In this document: in pieces, positions 1 through 7,600 of the stretch
Layout of the letters: each line of letters begins with the position of its first letter
How positions within the stretch are numbered: the stretch's first letter is position 1
Assembly (NCBI GenBank): GCA_016188575.1
Contig: JACPHN010000082.1
Location: 1 to 64,000, forward strand
Source: Candidatus Schekmanbacteria bacterium
Lineage (GTDB): Bacteria; CSSED10-310; JACPHN01
DNA length: 64,000 bases
Reading direction: 5' to 3'
Position numbers and translations under genes: made by a program
The notes under the pieces: generated by a model
Databases searched by the model: none
Seen by the model: the letters and a program-made list of their open reading frames with translations, nothing else
What the model was told of the DNA's origin: nothing

Positions 1-241
1 GGGCCAGCTCTTCGTGGACGCGGACCAGATTGCCGTTGGTCTTGCGGTACAGCTCGCGAATCCGTTCGAGATGAGGCTCGGCGGCACAGGGGCGGCCCCG
101 GAACGTGGGTGTTGTCGAGCCACTGTCCAGGACCTTGTCGACGCTGCGGCGCGAGACCCCAAGCGCTTTGGCGATGGCCCGCGCCGACTGGCCCGCCTGC
201 TTGAGGCGCAAGATGGCAAGACGCGTATCGTGATCAAGCAT
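1..241 (-). CDS. Transposase N-terminal HTH region, partial
   Basis: The reverse strand reads from ATG at 241 through about 80 codons to the window edge without a stop. It starts MLDHDTRLAILRLKQAGQSA and continues with AIAKALGVSRRSVDKVL, a clear helix-turn-helix of the Hin/IS transposase type. Next come residues ELYRKTNGNLVRVHEEL, as in the linker before an rve/DDE integrase core. The ATG overlaps the stop of the ParB-like gene (ATGCTTGA), so translation is probably coupled. The catalytic domain is outside the window, so integrity and IS family cannot be judged. Confidence 0.6.
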   Translation of the reverse strand, partial: MLDHDTRLAILRLKQAGQSARAIAKALGVSRRSVDKVLDSGSTTPTFRGRPCAAEPHLERIRELYRKTNGNLVRVHEELA

Positions 242-1229
242 GGCTTGGCTCCGGGCTGAGCTGGGCAACGGCGCTGAGGTTGGGATTACCGGGCCGTCCG
301 CCGCCGGTCGCTCCGAGCGCGGGATTTGGCGCTGCAGGCGCGCCGGCGATCACACCGTGCACCGACGCGAAGGGCTCGCAAGCCGCTTGCCAGGTAAGCC
401 CGAGCGCGGGATAGGTAGCCACGCCGCCAGCGGGGGCGAGGTGGCAGCGGTAGAGTCGCCGGGCGCGAAAAGACGCGCGGACGAGGATTTCGAGCTCGGC
501 GGCGAAACGATCGACCACGGAGTCGGAGGGGGTAATGCCATCGGGCGCATCGCTTCGTCCCGCTTCGTGTAGCGCCCGTACCGCCACCAGCGGGCGGGAT
601 ACGATTTGCTGTTGTTGCTCCGGCGTGGCCCAGCGCCAGGCGTCGTACAGATTTGCCACCTGGCGCGTGGACAGTCGCGTGCCCCCCAAGCTCGCGAGCG
701 CCGCGGTCAGCATCCGCCCGTGCTCGGTGTTGGCCCGGGCCAAAGGAACGAGGTATTTCATCGCGGCCTGCGGCGTGATGGTCGAGCTGCGGAGCAGCGA
801 TTCGACGTCCCCGGGTACCGCCTCGAGCAACGCCAATCGCCGCGATACCCAGCTCGCGGACCGGCCAAAACGCAGCGCGAGCTCGCTGAGCGCAAATCCG
901 TGCGAGTCGTGAAGCGCTCGCAGCAGCCAGGCTTCCTCCAAGACGCTGCGGTGACTTCGGTGGCTCATGCCCCAGGCAAAAAGCAAGGCCTCGGCTTCGC
1001 TCATCTCCAGCACCGCCGCCTGCACCGTGTCACGACCGAGTCGGCGCAGCGCCGCCACTCTGCGGTAGCCCTTGATCAAGACGTAGCAGGGCGGCGCCGC
1101 TGCCACCACCAAGACGGGAACCCGCTGGCCGTGCTCACCGAGCGAGGCCATCAGCCGCGCCTGGGCAGTGGCATCGATGACGCGCAGACCTTGGTACTTC
1201 AGCTCGAGTTGATGCCATTCGAGCTCCAT
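234..1229 (-). CDS. ParB-like partition/nuclease-fold protein of a transposable unit
   Basis: 331 aa. Residues about 1-90 form a ParB/Srx-type N-terminal domain, with the box KGYRRVAALRRLG in place of the usual GERRxxA motif. Residues about 110-165 contain a ParB HTH (LSELALRFGRSASWVSRRLALLE). I chose ATG 1229, 8 nt after the preceding stop, because a longer in-frame extension would overlap the zinc-finger gene entirely. ParB family proteins bind DNA sites and use CTP; here the location between a zinc-finger gene and a transposase suggests a role in transposition or target handling rather than chromosome segregation. No ParA is present, which argues against a genuine par locus. Confidence 0.7.
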   Translation of the reverse strand: MELEWHQLELKYQGLRVIDATAQARLMASLGEHGQRVPVLVVAAAPPCYVLIKGYRRVAALRRLGRDTVQAAVLEMSEAEALLFAWGMSHRSHRSVLEEAWLLRALHDSHGFALSELALRFGRSASWVSRRLALLEAVPGDVESLLRSSTITPQAAMKYLVPLARANTEHGRMLTAALASLGGTRLSTRQVANLYDAWRWATPEQQQQIVSRPLVAVRALHEAGRSDAPDGITPSDSVVDRFAAELEILVRASFRARRLYRCHLAPAGGVATYPALGLTWQAACEPFASVHGVIAGAPAAPNPALGATGGGRPGNPNLSAVAQLSPEPSHA

Positions 1230-1237
1230 GCTGTCCC

Positions 1238-1708
1238 TCACTTCGGGGCCAGGCCAACAACCCTCTGCTGCCGGGGGAGCTGGCCCCGCAACCTCACCAG
1301 GCGTCCCAACTGGCCGCACCGCGAGCATCGGACCCACAGCGGTGCAGGGGAAAGGCTCCCGGATCGCTGCGGGCCGGCTTCCGGCGCGGGTGCAGATGGG
1401 TATACCTGTGTGCTCGCGAGGGGGGAAGAAGCTTGATGCGTTACGGTCTGGTGGGGCGGCACCGCCGCGGCGACCGGGGCAACTGTCGTCGGGGCACAGC
1501 ACTGGCGCTCGCGAAAACGGATCTGGCGACGGCGGTTAGAGAGCCGGCCGCGCTCGGTGGCCCGATACCGTTCGCCGGCGGCACGCGTCTGCTCGCTACG
1601 CGCCAGCGAGCGGCACGCCTCATCGCAGTAGCGCTGTCCGCGATAACAACCATCACACAAATAAAATACGGCCCCGCAGCGGCGGCATATTCGTTCCGAG
1701 ATGAACAT
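1238..1708 (-). CDS. Cys-rich zinc-binding protein of a transposable unit
   Basis: 156 aa. The N-terminus carries C8-x2-C11, C18-x2-C21 and C28-x3-C32, a zinc-ribbon/treble-clef-like arrangement. A basic stretch around residues 48-68 (ERGRLSNRRRQIRFRERQ) could contact nucleic acid. A second CxxC pair (VRCSRCGQLG) sits near the C-terminus after a Pro/Ala-rich linker. It is the first gene of the coupled trio ending in a transposase, so it is probably an accessory DNA-binding protein of the element. I do not recognise a named family. Confidence 0.5.
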   Translation of the reverse strand: MFISERICRRCGAVFYLCDGCYRGQRYCDEACRSLARSEQTRAAGERYRATERGRLSNRRRQIRFRERQCCAPTTVAPVAAAVPPHQTVTHQASSPLASTQVYPSAPAPEAGPQRSGSLSPAPLWVRCSRCGQLGRLVRLRGQLPRQQRVVGLAPK

Positions 1709-1796
1709 CCCCAGGGGCGCGCCGAGGGGACTTGGCAGTCAGGCCAATCGAGGTTAGGCTGTTATCGGGCGGCATCGTTCCGAGCCGTCCATCCCC

Positions 1797-1834
1797 AGGG
1801 AAGCAGCGTTGTGTAAAAGGTACGCTGCTTCCCT
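1797..1834. repeat. Stem-loop, 12-bp arms
   Basis: AGGGAAGCAGCG at 1797-1808 pairs perfectly with CGCTGCTTCCCT at 1823-1834 around a 14-nt loop. It lies about 90 bp upstream of the zinc-finger gene. It could be a terminator protecting the mobile unit from read-through, a regulatory hairpin, or an element-end structure. No T-run follows on either strand. Confidence 0.5.
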
Positions 1835-2317
1835 CCCTCATCGCGCCAGGACCACGATGTATCACCGCGGGCGAAAGCTGGGCAGTGGCGCGGCAATCGA
1901 GGGGTGCGTCGCAGCTCTTGCGTGCCACACTGGCCCGCGGTGAAGCGGAAATGGGCAAACCACCGGCTCCCCTCCGGCGGCCGCATTCCCGCGCGCCGCT
2001 GTTAGTCGGAAACGTACTTCGACCAGTTTTTTGTCGGCTAGCTTGCCGGTGGCCCATTTCTCGTGAGCAGCCGTACCGCGGCCCAATTCTGGTGCACAGG
2101 GCCGGCCTCTTTTTGCCGAGCGTCGAAGTCCAGGTGGCCGACTGCGGGAACCGGATCCGTGTGGGCGGCGCAGCCCTCCTGGCCGTCGCATCCGGCCTCC
2201 TCGCTGCTGCCAGCGCGCGAGGAGGTTGGCGACTGCGGACGAGCACCCGAGCCCCGCGGCCCATACGTGAGTGATACAGCGTCCATGGCGATGATTGAAG
2301 AGCGCCTCGGTGGTTGA
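1835..2317. other. Intergenic region without a supported gene
   Basis: This stretch between the stem-loop and the terminator has overlapping open frames on both strands, but all are Arg/Pro/Ala-rich, lack a ribosome binding site and resemble no family. I regard it as the non-coding or decayed flank of the transposable unit. Confidence 0.4.
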
Positions 2318-2363
2318 GGGTCGGTCTTCGGAGCTCCTCGGGCTAGCTCCCGAAGACCGACCC
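2318..2363. terminator. Strong hairpin downstream of the BNR-repeat gene
   Basis: GGGTCGGTCTTCGG (2318-2331) pairs perfectly with CCGAAGACCGACCC (2350-2363), a 14-bp stem with an 18-nt loop. It begins 34 bp past the stop of the minus-strand gene at 2398. There is no clear U-tract, so it may be an imperfect intrinsic terminator or a 3'-end-stabilising hairpin. Confidence 0.55.
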
Positions 2364-2397
2364 CTCTGCCTTCCCGAGGGCGCTGCTTTCCCCAGCG

Positions 2398-4428
2398 TCA
2401 AGGCGCGGGGCATGTCCGGCGGAGCCGGCGGCGGAGGCCTGCCAGCGCGGGCGCCGCGAGTAACGCGAGCAGGAGCGCCGGGCGGCCCGCCGGCACCACC
2501 GCGGGCCCCTCGATGTCCATGAAGTAGACCCCGCCCCCGTTGGTGCCCGCGTAGACGCGCTGCGGGGCCGCTCGACCGACCGCCGTGACGGTCACCCAGC
2601 GGTTGAACAGTCCCGCGCTGAGCTCGGCCCAACTCTCCCCGCCGTTGGTGCTCCGATACGCGCCGCCGACCAGGTAGATGCCCGCATAGATGGTCTGCGG
2701 CGTTATCGGATCGACCGCCAGGGCGTACCCGGAAGCGTTCGTATCAGGCGACTCGGCAAGGGCGACCCAGCTCGCCGCGCCATCGGTGGTCTTGAAGACC
2801 GCACCATAGCCGATGCCCGCGTAGAGCGTCTGGGGCGTGGCCGGGTCGATCGCGAGGACCTCAATGTTCGTACTCGTCAGCCCCGAATTGACCGCGGTCC
2901 ACGACCCCCCGCCATCCGTGCTCTTGAACACGCCGTCAGCGACGACATACAGCGTCTGGGGCGTCAGGGGGTCGATGGCCAGGCATACGTAGAAGCTCTT
3001 GTTCGGGAGCCCCGCGTTGGCGGCCGTCCACGTCCCGCCGCCGTTCGTGCTCTTGAACACCCCTCCGGCTCCGTAGTAGCTGGTGCCGGCATAGAGCGTC
3101 TGCGGGTTCTGCGGATCAATCGCCAGGGAAAGGAGGAGGTTCGTGTCCAGACCGGAGTTGACGGCCGTCCAGCTCCCCCCGCCATCGGTGCTCTTGAACA
3201 CGCCCGCAGCGGAGACGGAGGCGTAGACCGTCTGGGGAGTCTTCGGGGCGATCGCCAGCGCGAAGACCCCGCCCGCCGGCAGACCCGAGTCGAGCGCGGT
3301 CCAGCTTCCCCCGGCGTCGGTGCTCCTGAACGCTCCGCCGCGGGTACCCGCATAGACGGTCCGGGAGGTGGCCGGGTTGACCGCCAGGACATCGATCACG
3401 GTGGCGACGACCCCCGAGTTTTTCGGTGTCCAGGTGTCGCCGCCGTCGGTGCTCTTCAGCACCCCCTGCTGATCGCTGCCCGCGTAGATGGTCCCGGCCG
3501 TGGCTGGATCGATGGCCACGGCGTTGACCCGCTCGGTGATGGCGGCCGCGCCGACGGCGCTCCAACTCCCGCCGCCGTCGGTGGTCCGGAAGAGCCCCTC
3601 GGTGGTGCCGGCGTAGAGCGCGTGCGGCGGCGCAGCATCGAAGCTCAGGGCGTAGACGAGCTGGCCGCTGCCCAGCCCGGTGTTCACCTCGGTCCACACC
3701 GTCCCGCCGTCGGTGCTCTTGAAGGCACCGTCGCCATCGGTGCCGGCATAGAGCGTCTCGGGCGTCGCTGGATCGACGGCCAGGGCGAGGACGCCGCGCT
3801 CGCCGAGGTCCGCTGTCACGGTCCAGTCGTCCCACCCGCCGGCAGTGCTCTTGGACACCTCGCCGCCTGCCAGGCCGGCATACACCGTCAGGGGCGTGGT
3901 CGGATCGAAGGCCAAGGCCTTGACCCGGCCGGTGGCGCCGAGCGACTGCTGGACCCAGGTCGCGCCGCCGTCCGTGCTTACGTACGCCTGGCCGTTGTAA
4001 CCCAGGATGACCGTGTCGGCTGACGCGGGGCTGACGGCCAGGGAATCGGTCAGCAGCGGGGCGGAGGTCAGCTCGACCCAGGTTCCGCCGCCGTCCGTGC
4101 TCTTGATGACGGCTTCCCGGCCGCGCGCATACAGCGTCTGGGGGGCCGCCGGGGAGCTCCCCAGGTGCTCGATGAAGGCAGTTGGCGATCCCGCGTTGGC
4201 CGCCGACCAGCTTCCGCCGCCGTCGGTAGTCTTGAACACGCCACCGCCGGTGCCGGCGTACACCGTCTGGGGCGTTGCCGGGTCGATCACCAATGCGTAA
4301 ATTCTCCCGCCCTCCGGACCGATCGACGTCCACTGCCCGACGGCCGCGTGGCCGCCCGCCCCATACCCGACCACCACGACGGCGACCAGCGCTGCCAGCG
4401 ATCCCCGCACCAGCCATCTCGTTCCCAT
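2398..4428 (-). CDS. Secreted sortilin/BNR-repeat beta-propeller protein with C-terminal anchor
   Basis: 676 aa. ATG 4428 is preceded by AGGAGG at good spacing and begins a Sec signal peptide (MGTRWLVRGSLAALVAVVVV..., cut near AVG). The mature part is about a dozen repeats of roughly 45 aa with the pattern IDPxTPQTVYAGT..GVFKSTDGGGSW, typical of sortilin/VPS10-BNR or Ycf48-like propellers. The C-terminus has a hydrophobic helix (GRPALLLALLAAPALAG) followed by RRRLRR, like the sorting or anchoring tails of surface proteins. Its role is unknown; repeat proteins of this type bind ligands or act as adhesins. It lies just downstream of the giant metalloprotease gene on the same strand, 222 bp away. 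Confidence 0.8.
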   Translation of the reverse strand: MGTRWLVRGSLAALVAVVVVGYGAGGHAAVGQWTSIGPEGGRIYALVIDPATPQTVYAGTGGGVFKTTDGGGSWSAANAGSPTAFIEHLGSSPAAPQTLYARGREAVIKSTDGGGTWVELTSAPLLTDSLAVSPASADTVILGYNGQAYVSTDGGATWVQQSLGATGRVKALAFDPTTPLTVYAGLAGGEVSKSTAGGWDDWTVTADLGERGVLALAVDPATPETLYAGTDGDGAFKSTDGGTVWTEVNTGLGSGQLVYALSFDAAPPHALYAGTTEGLFRTTDGGGSWSAVGAAAITERVNAVAIDPATAGTIYAGSDQQGVLKSTDGGDTWTPKNSGVVATVIDVLAVNPATSRTVYAGTRGGAFRSTDAGGSWTALDSGLPAGGVFALAIAPKTPQTVYASVSAAGVFKSTDGGGSWTAVNSGLDTNLLLSLAIDPQNPQTLYAGTSYYGAGGVFKSTNGGGTWTAANAGLPNKSFYVCLAIDPLTPQTLYVVADGVFKSTDGGGSWTAVNSGLTSTNIEVLAIDPATPQTLYAGIGYGAVFKTTDGAASWVALAESPDTNASGYALAVDPITPQTIYAGIYLVGGAYRSTNGGESWAELSAGLFNRWVTVTAVGRAAPQRVYAGTNGGGVYFMDIEGPAVVPAGRPALLLALLAAPALAGLRRRLRRTCPAP

Positions 4429-4650
4429 TCCGTGTCCTCCTCTCGCTTTCAAGCTTGCAGCACCCCAACCACTGCCGGCCCGATCCGGGCGACCGGGCCG
4501 CTGCACCATTCGCATGTCGAAAAAACCACTCGGAGCAGGAAAGGCACGAAGCTGCGCTCCTCAACCGGGCGTTGAACTTTTCGCAGCCGCTCGGGAGAGC
4601 CGTGGTGATCCTTCATGGTCTTCGCGCCCCTGGTGGTGGAATCCGGCCGC

Positions 4651-7600
4651 CTACGCGGCGCCGCACCGCACCCGCCCGCGCCGCCGCCGGCGCACGACGG
4701 CGATGGCGATCACGGCGCCGACGGCGAGCGCCAGCAGCGCGGGCGCGCCGATCGGAAGTGGCAGCGCCGAGGCGGAGGACACCTGGAGCTCGACGTTGAT
4801 CGTCCGCGGACTGCCCATGGAGGCCTGCGCCGCGGTCACCGTGATGGTGCCGCTGTAGATCCCCTCGGCTTTGCCCGTGGAGTCGACCGTCACGGTCAAG
4901 TTCCCCGGCGTCGTGCCGCTCGCCGCTCCGAGCTGGATCCAGAGCTGGTCGGCGGTGGCCGTCCAGGCCAGCTCCGTCCCCCAGCCGAGCTTGCGCAGGG
5001 CCAGCTCCAGAGAAGCCGGCGACGGACCACCCGGGGCGGCTTGGAACCCGAGCGCTAGCGGCGCCGCCGTGAGGTCGTGCTCCCCGACACAGCCGCTTTC
5101 CGGATTCACCGTGATGCTGGCCGAGGCGGTCCGGCTCTCGCTGTCGGTCGCGGTCAAGGTGATCGTGTCCGGCCAACTGAAGCTGATGCCGTCGACCTCG
5201 AGCATCGCGCCCGTGCCGAGCACCCCGCTCTTGCCCGAGGACCAGCTCAGCGCGGCGTCCGGGAGCACGCCGTCCTCCGGGTCGAAGGCGCCGCCCTCGA
5301 GTCGGGCGAGCTGATTGGAGCTCGGGCAGGAGTCGTCGACCGGTGCCAGGATCTTCGCCTGCGGGGCGTGGGTGGGCACCGCGAAGGTCGCGGCCGTCTG
5401 GCCCATGACCGTGTGGAATCCATCCGTTGCATACACGCGCACCGCACCCTGGCCCGTACCGGGGAGCAGGGCGAGCGGAACCTCGAGCGTCGTGGCGGTC
5501 CACTCCAAGGTCAGCAGCTCCCAGGTCTCCCCGCCGTCGGCGCTGTACTCGACGAGGAAGCGCAAGGAATCGCCGTCCGGGTCGCTGGCGGTCCAGCTCA
5601 GTTGGAGGACGCCGTCGGCGCCGTCCCCGACGACAGGCGAGGGAACGCCGACCGACGGGGAGTTGTCGGACGGCGTCCTGACATCGAGCTCCTTGCCGTC
5701 ATGCAGGAGCACCACCCTCGCCAGACCCGCCGGCGGCGGCACGATCAGGGAGAAGAGGCGATTCGAGCCATCCGCGAGCGGGATGGGATCGAAGCTGTAC
5801 GAAGCCAGCGCGGTACCGGACGAATCCTCCAGTCGGACGGCGTACGCCCCAGAGGGCGGAGACTCGGGAAGCTCGGGGGCCTCGAGCTCATAGAACAGCC
5901 CGATCTGGCCCGTGTCCAGACTCGGATCGACCGATCCCGCCACCAGCAGGACCTGCTGCGGAGCACGCTGCTCAATGGGCGTGGCTGGCCACTCGGCGCC
6001 CCGGAGATTCTGGACGATGTAGTCGTGCGCCGCCTTGTACTCCACATCCTGAATCCAGCGCAGCTCCCCTTGGTAGCCCATCAGGTCGTAGACGTTCCAG
6101 AGCTTGACCTTGGCCTCGCTGTTGAGCTCACGGACGTCGAAGCCGTAGAACGCGGTGGGATCGTCGAAACCGGACGGCTCCGGCCCGATACGACAGTTGT
6201 ATTCCGGCGGCACGAAGTTGTCCGGCTTCGGACCCTTGGGCTCAAAGCAGTAGCGGTGCCTGAGACTGAAGTTGTGGCCCAGCTCGTGAGGCGCCACGTA
6301 GGGACCTGCCAAACCGTATGCGGTGGAAATGCGACCGACGAGCAAGTATTGAGGGAGGTCGAAGAGGCCAAGCGAGCCGTCACCCAGTTGGCCACCGGGA
6401 GCTTCACCGACGATCACGGAGTGGAGGATGGCGGTGGGCGAAAAACGCAGCAGTGACAACGAATAGCCTGCGATCTGCAAGAGATCCACCTGGAAAGGTA
6501 CCGGTGCACCGAACAGCGGCCACAGCAGCGGCACCGGGAGCTTGACGGCGTTCAAGCGGGGGACGGGGAGCTGGGCCTCGATGTATCGCTGGACCTGGAG
6601 GTAATCGGTCAGCGCCGGGGCGTAGACTGGTCCGGTGGGGCTCGCCGACCAAACCACATCCCTGAAAAACACCAACGGCGCCGGCGATGGCTCGAACGTC
6701 AGCGTCACCTTGCAATCGCTCCCCTGGGAGGTGTCGTTGCCCCCCTTGGGTTCCTGGCACGCGAAGGAGTGACTCGCGCCGCTGCGAACCTCGAACGTGA
6801 CGGTCCCCGTGAGACACTCGGAGCAGGAGGTCGGGATGTCGAAGTAGAAGCCGTCGCTGATGGACCCGCGCCAGGGCTGGGCGAGCACCGTGATCGTCCG
6901 CGGGGAGTTGGAGGGGACCAGGGTCCGTAGCGTGGTCTCGCCGCTCTTGACGAGGAGCTCCGCGTACACGCCGGAGACGTCCTCCTCAGGGCTCCGCAGG
7001 TGCACCCGGACAGCGGTCGGCCGGCCCTCGATGAGCGGCACTGCGTTGTCCCAGTTCTGGATAGCCTGGGTCACCTCGATGCCGTTCAGATCGAGCGGGC
7101 AGGGCGTCAGCTCCGAGGTGTTGTTGGCCGCGTCGGTGGCGGTGGCGCTGTAGAACTGGGCGCTGCCGCCGGGGGTGAAGGTGAAGCTGGCGTTGCCCTC
7201 CGCGTCGGTCGTCACGCCGTCCCGCGCCCCCACGAGCGTCCGGCCCTGGCCCGTGCCCTCGCACTCGGTGTTGGAGAAGACTTCGACGCGGAACGTCGCG
7301 TTGGGCTTGCCCTGGAGGTTGACCCTGAGCTCGCCGCCATTGGGGTCGAAGTCCACGGTCGGGAAGTTCTGCAGGTCGTTGGGGCCGGTGTCGGGGTCAT
7401 CGGGGTCGTTGGCGGTGATGCCGTCGTAGTTGCCGAGGTCGATGCCGGTGCGGCCGTTGTCGCGGATCTCGTTGCCGAGGATGGCGTTGCCGGTGCCGGT
7501 CTGGACGATGATCCCGGAGGAGGTGCTGTTGGCGATGACGTTGCACACCCCGGTGCAGTATGCGCCGGCCGCTCGTTTGCCGCCGATCGTGTTGTCCTTC

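Larger units (their letters stand above)
1..1708 (-). mobile_element. Partial transposable unit: zinc-finger, ParB-like and transposase genes
   Basis: Three minus-strand genes are packed head to tail: a Cys-rich protein, a ParB-like protein and an N-terminal transposase fragment that leaves the window at base 1. The spacing is 8 bp between the first two and an 8-bp overlap (ATGCTTGA) between the last two, which suggests a single translationally coupled transcript. The outer end near 1.7-1.9 kb has no terminal inverted repeat that I could pair, because the other end lies outside the window. Calling it a mobile element rests on the HTH transposase fragment; I could not assign an IS family. Confidence 0.55.

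Noticed and set aside
234-1229. Genuine parABS partition locus
   Set aside because: No ParA gene or parS-like sites nearby; the gene is coupled to a transposase instead.
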